In this document: piece after piece, positions 55,018 through 63,266 of the stretch
Layout: each line of letters opens with the position of its first letter
How positions within the stretch are numbered: the stretch's first letter is position 1
Assembly: GCA_014655195.1 (NCBI GenBank)
Contig: BNBH01000023.1
Location: 46,130-110,129 of the forward strand
Direction: 5' to 3'
DNA from: Streptomyces cellulosae
Lineage (GTDB): Bacteria > Actinomycetota > Actinomycetes > Streptomycetales > Streptomycetaceae
DNA: 64,000 bases
The notes under the pieces: model-generated
What the model was told of the DNA's origin: nothing
The model's input: the letters and a program-made list of their open reading frames with translations, nothing else
The model's database searches: none
Program-made: the position numbers and the translations under genes

Positions 55018-56286
55018 ATGCCCGGCGACACCGTGCGACCACGGCGGCGGACGGGGGCCGGGATCGCCGTGGTGCTGGTCCTGGTCCTCGGGGCCGTGCT
55101 GGTCACGGGTAGGTCGGACGGTGACGGCGGCAGCGGCGAGGGGTGCCCGCCCCGCACCGTCGTCTCCTGGGCGCCCGAGCCCCGGCTCACCTCCGCGTTC
55201 GCCCGCTACGGCGACGACGACACCCGCACCGACGACTGGACCGGCGGGGACGGCACGCATTCCGTGCGGCTGCCGGACGGACGGCTGCTGTGGCTGTTCT
55301 CCGACACCTTCCTGGGCCGGGTGCACCGGCCGCCCAACCCGGCCGGCGAGGCGTACGCCTGGCGGGACGGCACCGCACCCCTGGTGCGCAACTCCGCGGT
55401 GGTGACGCACGGCGGCCGGCCCGTGGCCACCCTCCCCGCCCCGCTCTTCCCCGACCCGGCCCCCGGAACCTGGCGCTGGCCGGTCGCCGCGCGGGTCGAA
55501 CCGCGCTCCCCAGGCGCCTCGGAGCGGGTGCTGCGGGTGCTGCTGTGGGTGCGGCAGAACGGCGCGCCCCCGTGGATCTACGGGGAGCCCCTCGCCACCG
55601 AGGTCGCCACGCTCTCCCTGCCCTCCCTGCGTCTGGAGTCCGTGACCACGGTGCTGGACCAGCGGCACGTCGGCGACCTCTCCCGCCGCGTCCTGTTCGG
55701 CACCACCCTGGTCGAGGAGGACGGCCGGACGTACGTGTTCGGCGGTGACGACGGGCGCCCCGCGTCCCGCCCGGCCTCGCACGCCTACGTGGCCCGGGTG
55801 CCCGAGGGCGGTCTCGCCGACCCGGCCGCCTGGGAGTACTGGGACGGCTCGGGCTGGCGGTCGCGCGCGCGTCCCGCGCCGGTGCTGGGCGACGGGAGGC
55901 GCACCGGGGTGGGCAGCGCCTTCACGGTGACGCGGGACGACGGGACGTACGTGCTCTTCACCATGGCGGCGGGCGCGGAAGGGCTGGCCACGGTGACGGC
56001 GTACTGGGCGTGCTCCCCGGCCGGGCCGTGGCACGGTCCCCTGGGCGCGTTCACCCCCGCGCTGCCCGCACCCGGCACCGCCGCCTACAACCCGCAGGCG
56101 CACCCCGCGCTGAGCCGGGACGGACGGCTGGTGCTCAGCCACGACGTGAACTGGCTGGAGACGTCCGCGGCGGCGGCGATGCTCAGCCGGAACGTGTCGC
56201 TGTACCGGCCTCGGTTCGTGACGGTGCGGCTCGGTCCTCCGCGACGACCTCCGGGAGGGGGTCCTTGGAGCGGCGCTTGGCGATGA
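55018..56286 (+). CDS. DUF4185-like membrane-anchored or secreted protein
   Basis: 422 residues. A basic start (RPRRRTGAGI) and one hydrophobic segment (AVVLVLVLGAVLV, about 18-32) make a signal anchor. The rest looks like a five-bladed propeller of the DUF4185/glycosidase-like type: RLPDGRLLWLFSDTFLGRVH, RTYVFGGDDGRP, WEYWDGSGWRS, TRDDGTYVLFTM and RDGRLVLSHDVNW are repeated blade motifs. Relatives are thought to act on cell-wall or extracellular polysaccharide, without a proven reaction. The last 104 nt overlap the convergent symporter gene, so the Pro/Gly/Arg-rich C-terminal 34 residues are coded opposite that gene and may be non-functional. Confidence 0.78.
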   Translation: MPGDTVRPRRRTGAGIAVVLVLVLGAVLVTGRSDGDGGSGEGCPPRTVVSWAPEPRLTSAFARYGDDDTRTDDWTGGDGTHSVRLPDGRLLWLFSDTFLGRVHRPPNPAGEAYAWRDGTAPLVRNSAVVTHGGRPVATLPAPLFPDPAPGTWRWPVAARVEPRSPGASERVLRVLLWVRQNGAPPWIYGEPLATEVATLSLPSLRLESVTTVLDQRHVGDLSRRVLFGTTLVEEDGRTYVFGGDDGRPASRPASHAYVARVPEGGLADPAAWEYWDGSGWRSRARPAPVLGDGRRTGVGSAFTVTRDDGTYVLFTMAAGAEGLATVTAYWACSPAGPWHGPLGAFTPALPAPGTAAYNPQAHPALSRDGRLVLSHDVNWLETSAAAAMLSRNVSLYRPRFVTVRLGPPRRPPGGGPWSGAWR

Positions 56287-57223
56287 CCGCGCACACCATG
56301 AGCTGCATCTGGTGGAAGAGCATCAGCGGCAGCACGGCCAGCGAGGCGTGCGCCCCGAACAGCACGGACGCCATGGGCAGTCCGGCGGCCAGCGACTTCT
56401 TCGACCCGGCGAACTGGATGGCGATGCGGTCCTCCCGGTTGAAGCCGAGGCCCTTGGCGCCGTACCAGGTGAGCGCGAGCATCACCGCGAGCAGCACGGC
56501 CTCGACGACGAGCAGTCCGCCGAGCCGGCCGGGGCTCACCTGGCTCCAGACGCCCTGCACCATACCCTCGCTGAACGCGGTGTAGACGACGAGCAGGATG
56601 GAGCCGCGGTCCACCAGACCCAGCACCTTGCGGTGGCGGGCGACGAAGCCGCCGATCCAGCGGCGGGTGAACTGCCCGGCGAGGAACGGCACCAGCAGCT
56701 GGAGCACGATCTTCACCACCGAGTCGCCGGAGAAGCCGCCCGCGCTTCCGCCGAGCAGCGCCGCCGCGAGCAGCGGGGTGACGACGATGCCGGCCAGCGA
56801 GGAGAACGACCCGGCGCAGATCGCGGCGGGCACGTTGCCGCGGGCGATCGAGGTGAACGCGATCGACGACTGGATGGTGGACGGGACCAGGGTGCAGAAG
56901 AGCAGGCCCTGGTGGAGGGGGTCGTTGAGGAACACCGGGACGAGTCCGCGGGAGGCCAGGCCCAGCAGCGGGAAGACGACGAACGTGCAGGCCAGGACGG
57001 TGACGTGGAGCCGCCAGTGCTTGAGCCCGTCCAGCGCCTCACGGGTGGAGAGGCGGGCGCCGTAGAGGAAGAACAGGAACGCGATCGCGGCGGTGGAGGC
57101 GCCGGACGCGACGTCGGCGCCGGCGCCCCGGGCGGGCAGCAGCGCGGCCACGCCCACCGTGCCGAGCAGGAGCGTGATGTACGGGTCGATCGGCATCCAG
57201 CGCGGCCAGTGCAGGCGATTCAC
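56183..57223 (-). CDS. Bile acid:Na+ symporter-like (SBF) transporter
   Basis: 346 residues from GTG 57223 (GGAG just upstream); the frame is open to 57283 and ATG 57196 is a shorter option. About nine to ten helices. The SBF-like (PF13593 type) features are PIDPYITLLLGTVGVAALLP, LFFLYGARLSTREAL, the Thr/Ser-rich crossing STIQSSIAFTSIARGN, and the C-terminal IQFAGSKKSLAAGLPMA. The family moves organic anions or similar substrates with Na+. It is divergent from a LysR gene, which probably regulates it. Its end overlaps the convergent DUF4185 gene by 104 nt. Confidence 0.88.
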   Translation of the reverse strand: MNRLHWPRWMPIDPYITLLLGTVGVAALLPARGAGADVASGASTAAIAFLFFLYGARLSTREALDGLKHWRLHVTVLACTFVVFPLLGLASRGLVPVFLNDPLHQGLLFCTLVPSTIQSSIAFTSIARGNVPAAICAGSFSSLAGIVVTPLLAAALLGGSAGGFSGDSVVKIVLQLLVPFLAGQFTRRWIGGFVARHRKVLGLVDRGSILLVVYTAFSEGMVQGVWSQVSPGRLGGLLVVEAVLLAVMLALTWYGAKGLGFNREDRIAIQFAGSKKSLAAGLPMASVLFGAHASLAVLPLMLFHQMQLMVCAVIAKRRSKDPLPEVVAEDRAAPSRTEAGTATRSG

Positions 57224-57427
57224 GGTGCTCCACGTGCTCGGGTGTGTGTACTCGGCGGTGCGGTCCCCCGGTGCGGGTGCCACGGGGAGGCGGGGGCCAA
57301 AGGAATCCCCGCTTCATGGGGACAAGGGGCCCCCGCTCCATCCTGCTCCTCCGTTTCGTGATCGGGAATCCCGTACACCGCTCTCACTGTGATCGTGTTC
57401 CGTGATGACCGGTGTAGGCTGCCGGGC

Positions 57428-58309
57428 ATGTACGAGCCCACCCACCTGCGGACCTTCCTGTCCGTGGCGCAGACGCTGAGCTTCACGCAGGCGGCGCGGC
57501 GGCTGGGGCTGCGCCAGTCGACGGTGAGCCAGCACGTGCGGCGGCTGGAGGAGGCCACCGGGCGGCAGCTGTTCACGCGGGACACCCACTCCGTGGAGCT
57601 GACCGAGGACGGCGAGGCGATGCTCGGCTTCGCACGCCGCATCCTCGACGTGCACGAGCAGGCGGCACAGTTCTTCACCGGCACCCGGCTGCGCGGGCGG
57701 CTGCGGTTCGGGGCGTCCGAGGACTTCGTGCTGACCCGGCTGCCGGAGATCCTCGAACGGTTCCGGCACGAGCACCCCGAGGTCGACCTGGAGCTGACGG
57801 TCGAGCTGTCGGGCACCCTGCACGAGCAGCTCGCGGCGGGCCGCCTCGACCTGGTGCTGGCCAAGCGGCGCCCGGAGGACCCGCGTCCGGACCCGCACCG
57901 GCTGGTGTGGCAGGACGAGCTGGTGTGGATCGGCGCTCCGGGTCTGCGGCTCGACCCGCACCGCCCGGTGCCCCTGATCGTCTATCCGCCGCCGGGCATC
58001 ACCCGGGACCTGGCGCTGCGGGCGCTGGAGCGGGAGGGCCGGCAGTGGCGGATCGTGTGCAGCAGCGGCAGCCTCAACGGCCTGCTCGCGGCGGCGCGGG
58101 CGGGGCTCGGGGTGATGGTGCACGCGCGGGGGCTGATCCCGCCGGGGCTGGTGCGGATGCCGGAGCGGGCCGGGCTGCCGGAGCCGGGGTCGGTGGACTT
58201 CGTGGTGGTGCACGGCCGGCGGCGGCCCTCGGCGCAGGGCGCGGCGGACGCGCTCGCGGCGGCGATCCTGGCCGGCGGCGACCGGCTGCACCGCGGCGGT
58301 CAGGGGTGA
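57428..58309 (+). CDS. LysR-family transcriptional regulator
   Basis: 293 residues. The N-terminal helix-turn-helix (about 1-60) reads HLRTFLSVAQTLSFTQAARR and LRQSTVSQHVRRLEEATG. The effector domain starts near residue 90 (GRLRFGASEDFVLTRLPEIL) and has the typical GLGVMVHARGLIPPGL. ATG 57428 is chosen because the HTH starts at once; the frame is open from 57389. It is divergently transcribed from the SBF symporter gene with a 204-nt gap, the usual LysR arrangement, so it most likely senses the transported compound. I see no clear T-N11-A site. Confidence 0.9.
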   Translation: MYEPTHLRTFLSVAQTLSFTQAARRLGLRQSTVSQHVRRLEEATGRQLFTRDTHSVELTEDGEAMLGFARRILDVHEQAAQFFTGTRLRGRLRFGASEDFVLTRLPEILERFRHEHPEVDLELTVELSGTLHEQLAAGRLDLVLAKRRPEDPRPDPHRLVWQDELVWIGAPGLRLDPHRPVPLIVYPPPGITRDLALRALEREGRQWRIVCSSGSLNGLLAAARAGLGVMVHARGLIPPGLVRMPERAGLPEPGSVDFVVVHGRRRPSAQGAADALAAAILAGGDRLHRGGQG

Positions 58310-58616
58310 CGGCCGGAAGGGAGTGACGGTCCGGGCCGCCCGTGCGCTGAGCTGGGTGAGGGCCGTTCCCCCGCCCATGGGCGGGTCACGCGGTCGTACA
58401 GATTCCGTGGAGATTGCGGCACCGAAACTTACTCCGCCGTCAGGAATGTGCCCGGACCCTACCCACTTGCGAGCTTTCTTCTTCACCGGTCGGCGCCCTC
58501 GCGCCCTTCGCGTGGTTTTCCACCCCCTCCCGCCCCCCGAATCCGTGGGGTAGCTTTCACCGCGCTGTGCGGGACGACGGTGTTGCCGCACCGGTCCGAG
58601 CGCCAGGAAGCGGGGA
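58310..58616. other. 307-nt intergenic region upstream of the acyl-CoA ligase gene
   Basis: Between the LysR gene and the acyl-CoA ligase gene. It holds a short palindrome CCCGCCCATGGGCGGG near 58371-58386 and a less GC-rich patch at 58395-58440 that could carry the ligase promoter. No gene or clear -35/-10 pair is seen. Confidence 0.4.
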
Positions 58617-60449
58617 GTGGGATTGCGCGAGTTCACCAACCCTCCGTTGTCACAGGCGCCCGCGGTGGGCGGTCTGGCCGACGTGGTGTTCCAGTACGCC
58701 GAGGAGGAGCCGCTGCGCGTGGCGCTCGGCCGCAAGGACGACGACGGCCACTGGCGCGACGTGACCTGCGCCGAGTTCCGTGACGAGGTGCTCGCCCTGG
58801 CGAAGGGCCTGCTGGCGAGCGGCATCCGGTTCGGCGACCGCGTCGCGATCATGTCGCGCACCCGCTACGAGTGGACCCTGTTCGACTTCGCGCTGTGGTC
58901 CGTCGGCGCGCAGGTCGTCCCCGTCTACCCGACGTCGTCGGCGGAGCAGTGCTCGTGGATGCTGCACGACGCGGAGGTGACGGCGGCGATCGTGGAGCAC
59001 GAGGACCACGCGATGACCATCGCGACGGTCATCGACCGGCTGCCGCGGATGCGCCGGCTGTGGCAGCTCGACGCGGGCGCGGTGCAGGAGCTGTACGACG
59101 CGGGCGCGCACCTCGAGGACGACGTGGTGCACCGGCACCGCCGGGCGGTCACCCCTGACTCGGTGGCGACGGTCATCTACACCTCGGGCACCACCGGCCG
59201 CCCCAAGGGCTGCGTCCTGTCGCACGGCAACTTCATGTACGAGTCGGACACCGTCATCGAGCGCTGGGAGCCGGTGTTCCACTCCAAGCGGGGCGACGAG
59301 GCGTCGACGCTGCTGTTCCTGCCGCTGGCGCACGTCTTCGGGCGGATGGTGGAGGTCGCGGCGATCCGCGGCAAGGTGAAGTTCGGCCACCAGCCGCAGC
59401 TCAACGCGGCCGCGCTGATGCCCGACCTGGCCGCGTTCCGGCCGACGTTCATCCTGGCCGTGCCGTACATCTTCGAGAAGGTGTTCAACGCGGCGCGGCG
59501 CAAGGCCGAGCGGGAGGGGCGCGCGGGGCCGTTCGAGAAGGCGGTCGACGTGGCCGTGCGGTACGCCGACGCGATGGAGGCGAGAGCCTGGGGCACCGGT
59601 CCCGGCCCGTCCGCGGGGCTGCGGATGCAGCACCAGCTGTTCGAAAAGCTCGTGTACTCCAAGATCCGCACCGCGATGGGCGGCAGGATCCGGCACGCGA
59701 TGTCGGGCGGCTCGGCGATGGACCGCCGCCTCGGCCTGTTCTTCGCGGGCGCCGGCGTGCACATCTACGAGGGGTACGGGCTGACGGAGTCGACCGCGGC
59801 GGCCACCGCCAACCCGCCCGAGCGCACCCGCTACGGCACGGTCGGGCAGCCGATCCCCGGGGTGAGCGTGCACATCGCGGACGACGGGGAGATCTGGCTG
59901 CACGGCGAGAACATCTTCCAGGGCTACCTCAACAACCCGAAGGCAACGGACGAGACGCTGCACGACGGCTGGCTGGCCACCGGCGACCTGGGCTCCCTGG
60001 ACGAGGACGGCTTCCTCACCATCACCGGGCGCAAGAAGGAGATCCTGGTGACGTCCGGCGGCAAGAGCGTCTCGCCGGGCGTGCTGGAGGAGCGGGTGCG
60101 CGACCATCCGCTGGTCAACCAGTGCATCGTGGTCGGCAACGACCGGCCGTACGTAGCCGCGCTGGTCACCCTGGACCAGGAGGCGGTCGAGCACTGGCTG
60201 GCGATGCGGGGGAAGCCGCGGCTCTCCCTGGCCGAACTGGTGCGCGACCCGGATCTGGAGACAGAGGTGCGGCGCGCGGTGGTCGCGGCCAACACGCTGG
60301 TCTCGCAGGCCGAGTCGATCCGCACCTTCCGCATCCTGGCGCAGCCGTTCACCGAGGAGCACGGGCTGCTCACCCCGTCGCTGAAGCTGAAGCGCAAGGC
60401 CATCGAGAAGGCGTACACCCAAGAGGTCGAGGCGCTGTACCGGGCGTGA
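58617..60449 (+). CDS. Long-chain fatty acid-CoA ligase (AMP-forming)
   Basis: 610 residues, full length for a FadD15-type enzyme. The AMP/ATP motif is VIYTSGTTGRPKGCVLSHGN (near residues 182-200). The A5 core is YEGYGLTESTAAATANP; the hinge is DLGSLDEDGFLTITGRKKEI with the A10-type Lys in TSGGKSVSPGVLEE. It activates fatty acids to acyl-CoA through an acyl-adenylate, probably as a soluble or peripheral membrane enzyme. GTG 58617 has AGGAAG upstream; TTG 58623, which gives the family-typical start REFTNPP, has GGGGAG 5 nt ahead and is nearly as likely. It stands as a single gene. Confidence 0.92.
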   Translation: MGLREFTNPPLSQAPAVGGLADVVFQYAEEEPLRVALGRKDDDGHWRDVTCAEFRDEVLALAKGLLASGIRFGDRVAIMSRTRYEWTLFDFALWSVGAQVVPVYPTSSAEQCSWMLHDAEVTAAIVEHEDHAMTIATVIDRLPRMRRLWQLDAGAVQELYDAGAHLEDDVVHRHRRAVTPDSVATVIYTSGTTGRPKGCVLSHGNFMYESDTVIERWEPVFHSKRGDEASTLLFLPLAHVFGRMVEVAAIRGKVKFGHQPQLNAAALMPDLAAFRPTFILAVPYIFEKVFNAARRKAEREGRAGPFEKAVDVAVRYADAMEARAWGTGPGPSAGLRMQHQLFEKLVYSKIRTAMGGRIRHAMSGGSAMDRRLGLFFAGAGVHIYEGYGLTESTAAATANPPERTRYGTVGQPIPGVSVHIADDGEIWLHGENIFQGYLNNPKATDETLHDGWLATGDLGSLDEDGFLTITGRKKEILVTSGGKSVSPGVLEERVRDHPLVNQCIVVGNDRPYVAALVTLDQEAVEHWLAMRGKPRLSLAELVRDPDLETEVRRAVVAANTLVSQAESIRTFRILAQPFTEEHGLLTPSLKLKRKAIEKAYTQEVEALYRA

Positions 60450-60531
60450 ATTCCGCGGTCAGGAATGCGGCGCGGGCCGTGATCGTTGACCATGGGGGTA
60501 CATCTGACCACAACCTAAGGATCGAGAGCTC

Positions 60532-61365
60532 GTGAGCAAGGTCCCCCCGATCACCCTGAACAACGGCGTCGAGATGCCCCAGCTCGGGTTCGGCGTCTGG
60601 CAGGTACCGGACGCGGAGGCCGAGACGGCCGTGGCGGCGGCGCTGGAGGCCGGCTACCGCAGCATCGACACGGCCGCGATCTACGGCAACGAGGAGGGCA
60701 CCGGCAAGGCCATCGCCCGGTCGGGCATCCCCCGTGAGAACGTCTTCGTCACCACCAAGCTGTGGAACAGCGACCAGGGTTACGACTCCACCCTGAAGGC
60801 CTTCGACACCTCGCTGGCCAAGCTCGGCCTCGACTACGTCGACCTGTACCTCATCCACTGGCCCACCCCGGCCCGCGACCTCTACGTCGACACGTACAAG
60901 GCGTTCGAGAAGCTGCTGTCGGACGGGCGGGTGCGCGCGATCGGCGTGTCCAACTTCCTGCCGGAGCACCTGGAGCGGCTGATCGGGGAGACCTCGGTGG
61001 TCCCGGCGGTCAACCAGATCGAGCTGCACCCGCACCTGCAGCAGGCCGCCGCCCGGGAGTACCACGCGGAGCAGGGCATCGCCACCGAGGCCTGGTCCCC
61101 GCTCGGCTCCGGCAAGGGCATCCTCGAGATCCCCGCCATCGTGGCCATCGCGCAGAAGCACGGCCGCACGCCCGCCCAGGTGGTGCTGCGCTGGCACCTT
61201 CAGCTGGGCAACATCGTCATCCCCAAGTCGGTGACGCCGTCCCGCATCCAGGAGAACATCGACGTCTTCGGGTTCACCCTGGACGACGAGGACCTGGCGG
61301 CGATCAGCGCGCTCAACGAGGACCGGCGGACCGGTCCGCACCCCGCGGAGTTCAACCAGGCCTGA
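60532..61365 (+). CDS. Aldo/keto reductase
   Basis: 277 residues. The AKR catalytic tetrad is complete: Asp and Tyr in SIDTAAIYGNEEG (near 44-49), Lys in FVTTKLWNS (near 74) and His in LYLIHWPTP (near 107). The NADPH-binding C-terminal part has IPKSVTPSRIQENIDVF. It resembles the 2,5-diketo-gluconate reductase group, which reduces aldehydes and ketones to alcohols. GTG 60532 lies 82 nt after the ligase gene; the preceding CTAAGGATCGAGAGCTC supplies a modest ribosome binding site. It could be read from the ligase promoter or alone. Terminated at 61378. Confidence 0.92.
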   Translation: MSKVPPITLNNGVEMPQLGFGVWQVPDAEAETAVAAALEAGYRSIDTAAIYGNEEGTGKAIARSGIPRENVFVTTKLWNSDQGYDSTLKAFDTSLAKLGLDYVDLYLIHWPTPARDLYVDTYKAFEKLLSDGRVRAIGVSNFLPEHLERLIGETSVVPAVNQIELHPHLQQAAAREYHAEQGIATEAWSPLGSGKGILEIPAIVAIAQKHGRTPAQVVLRWHLQLGNIVIPKSVTPSRIQENIDVFGFTLDDEDLAAISALNEDRRTGPHPAEFNQA

Positions 61366-61377
61366 CGGCACGCACAC

Positions 61378-61416
61378 CGGTGGCCGGCCCCCGTGGAGAC
61401 GGGTGGCCGGCCACCG
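61378..61416. terminator. Bidirectional terminator between convergent AKR and SDR genes
   Basis: Perfect 12-bp arms (61378-61389 and 61405-61416) with a 15-nt loop, between stops at 61365 and 61432. Confidence 0.7.
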
Positions 61417-61431
61417 TCGTTCCTCCGCAGG

Positions 61432-62136
61432 TCAGTTGGGCTGACCCAGCGGCCGTACGACCACCGTGTTGACGTCCACCCCCTCGGGCCGGCCCAGCGC
61501 CCACACCACCGACCCGGCGATCTGGCCGGCGGTCAGCAGGTGGCCCGGCGGCAGTCCGTCGCCGCCGTCCCAGAACGGGGTCTCCACCCGGCCCGGCGCG
61601 ATCAGCGTCACCCCGACGCCCCACTCGGTGACCTGCCGCCGGGTGTTCTCGGCGAGCCCGGTCACCGCGTACTTGGTGGCCCCGTACAGGTTGCCGGGCG
61701 TGGGCACGAACCCGGCGACGCTGCCCACCAGCACGATCCGTCCGCGGCTGCGCCGGAGCGCGTCGACGGAGGCCCGGATCAGCAGGGCGGGGCCCAGCAC
61801 GTTGGTGAGCACCATGTCGGTCCACTCGGCTGGGTCGCCGTCGGCGACGGTGTCGTGCGTGGCGAACCCGGCGTTGGCGACGACGGCGTCGAGCCGCCCG
61901 AACCGCGCCAGCACGGCGTCCACGGCGCCGCTCACGTCGGCGTAGTCGGCCGCGTTCCCAGGGAGCGTCAACAGCCGTTCCGGCTCCCCGAGTTCCTTGG
62001 CGAAGGCGTGCAGCCGCTCCTCCCGCCGGCCGGTGACGGCGACCGCCTCCCCCGCCTCCAGCAGCCGCCGCGCCACGGCGGCGCCGATCCCGGTCCCGCC
62101 TCCGGTGATGAGCGTGACCCGCAGGTCGTCGGTCAT
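61432..62136 (-). CDS. Short-chain dehydrogenase/reductase
   Basis: 234 residues, classical SDR. The cofactor motif is TGGGTGIGAAVARRLLEAG (near residues 10-28) with an Arg after strand 2 (VTGRREERL), suggesting NADP(H). NAG is in VVANAGFATHD. The catalytic Ser is in VLVGSVAGFVPTPG and Tyr-x3-Lys in LYGATKYAVTGL (near 147-151). It oxidises or reduces a small alcohol or ketone. It lies 69 nt downstream of the methyltransferase gene on the same strand and may share its transcript. No substrate clue. Confidence 0.92.
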   Translation of the reverse strand: MTDDLRVTLITGGGTGIGAAVARRLLEAGEAVAVTGRREERLHAFAKELGEPERLLTLPGNAADYADVSGAVDAVLARFGRLDAVVANAGFATHDTVADGDPAEWTDMVLTNVLGPALLIRASVDALRRSRGRIVLVGSVAGFVPTPGNLYGATKYAVTGLAENTRRQVTEWGVGVTLIAPGRVETPFWDGGDGLPPGHLLTAGQIAGSVVWALGRPEGVDVNTVVVRPLGQPN

Positions 62137-62205
62137 GGGAACTCCCCTGTCGTCTCGTCGCGTGCCGGGGAGTCCATCACTTGGAGCGCTCTTCAGGTCA
62201 AGGGG

Positions 62206-63120
62206 TCACACCGGCCGTACCCCCGAATGGACCGTGTGGGCCGCCAGGACGAAGACGTCCGGACGGTGGTGGACGCTCGCCGGGTCGTCCGGGTCGACGA
62301 GCCGGTCCAGGGTGACGCGGTCGTCGGGGTCCAGGTACTCGCCGAGCACCTCCCGGGTGCGGGTGAGGGAGTCGGCGACGTAGGCGCGGGCGCGGTCGGG
62401 GACAGGGGCGGGGATGTCGAGGAGGAAGGTGCGCGAGCGGGTGTGGTGCAGGCCGGCCGCGGTGAGCATGGCGGGCCAGTCCTCCACCACCGCCACCGAG
62501 CCGGGCAGTTCCTCGCGCATGCGGGTGAACCGGTCCGCCTCCACGGCGTCGATGCGGGCCTGGAGGCCGGGGCGGCCGAAGCCGATGTCGCGGGGCAGGA
62601 AGCGGGAGGACAGTCCCCCTTCCATCACGGCCAGGGTGCCGCCGCGCGCGAGCCGTTCGACGCAGGCCGCGAGCGCGGCGCCCTGGTCGCCGAGGTGGTG
62701 GATGCTGCGGCTGGCCCACAGCAGGTCGGCCGGGTAGTCCAGCTCGGCCAGCACACCGGGCATGTCGCCGGTCAGGGTGGCGAAGCGGTCGGCGGCGCCG
62801 AGACGTTCGGCGCGGGCGCGGGCCCGCTCCAGCAGCGGTTCGGAACCGTCGACGGCCACGATCCGGGCGCCCGGGAAGGTCTCGGCGAACAGCCCCGAGA
62901 TCACACCGGGTCCGCTGCCGGCGTCCACGATCAGGCCGGGCTCGGTGACCTCCTTGGCCAGCCAGGCCAGGGCGTGCTCGTACAGCGGGGTGAACAGTTC
63001 CGCCTGGCTCTCCAGCAGGGGCGCCAGCTCGGCCCAGTCCAGGTGCTCGTGGTCGTGCCCGTGCCGTCCCTGCTCGTGACGGTGGTCGCCGTGGCCGGGT
63101 GCGTGGTGGTGGTGCGCCAT
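62206..63120 (-). CDS. SAM-dependent methyltransferase with His-rich N-terminus
   Basis: 304 residues from ATG 63120 (GAGAGGCTGACCACC just upstream); the frame is open to 63201. The first 26 residues contain 11 histidines (AHHHHAPGHGDHRHEQGRHG and on), a likely metal-binding tail. The class I methyltransferase fold follows: motif I LIVDAGSGPGVISGLFAE (near 73-90), acidic end of strand 2 IVAVDGSEPL, motif II/III TGDMPGVLAELDYPADLLWA and post-I SRSIHHLGDQGAALAACV. Substrate unknown. His-rich methyltransferases are sometimes linked to metal or metalloid handling, but nothing nearby supports that here. Confidence 0.85.
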   Translation of the reverse strand: MAHHHHAPGHGDHRHEQGRHGHDHEHLDWAELAPLLESQAELFTPLYEHALAWLAKEVTEPGLIVDAGSGPGVISGLFAETFPGARIVAVDGSEPLLERARARAERLGAADRFATLTGDMPGVLAELDYPADLLWASRSIHHLGDQGAALAACVERLARGGTLAVMEGGLSSRFLPRDIGFGRPGLQARIDAVEADRFTRMREELPGSVAVVEDWPAMLTAAGLHHTRSRTFLLDIPAPVPDRARAYVADSLTRTREVLGEYLDPDDRVTLDRLVDPDDPASVHHRPDVFVLAAHTVHSGVRPV

Positions 63121-63212
63121 GGTGGTCAGCCTCTCCGCTCGGATGCGGTCAGCGTGCGACGACGCACCGGGGACGGGCAAACCATGTTGCGGGTACGGCA
63201 AAACACCGGTGG

Positions 63213-63252
63213 TCCGCCGGACCGGGACCGTGGGGGGTCCGGGTCCGGCGGA
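63213..63252 (-). terminator. Terminator after the GH6 cellulase gene
   Basis: 17-bp arms (63213-63229 and 63236-63252) with one mismatch and a 6-nt loop, 14 nt beyond the cellulase stop. Confidence 0.75.
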
Positions 63253-63266
63253 CGCGGGTCAGCCGG

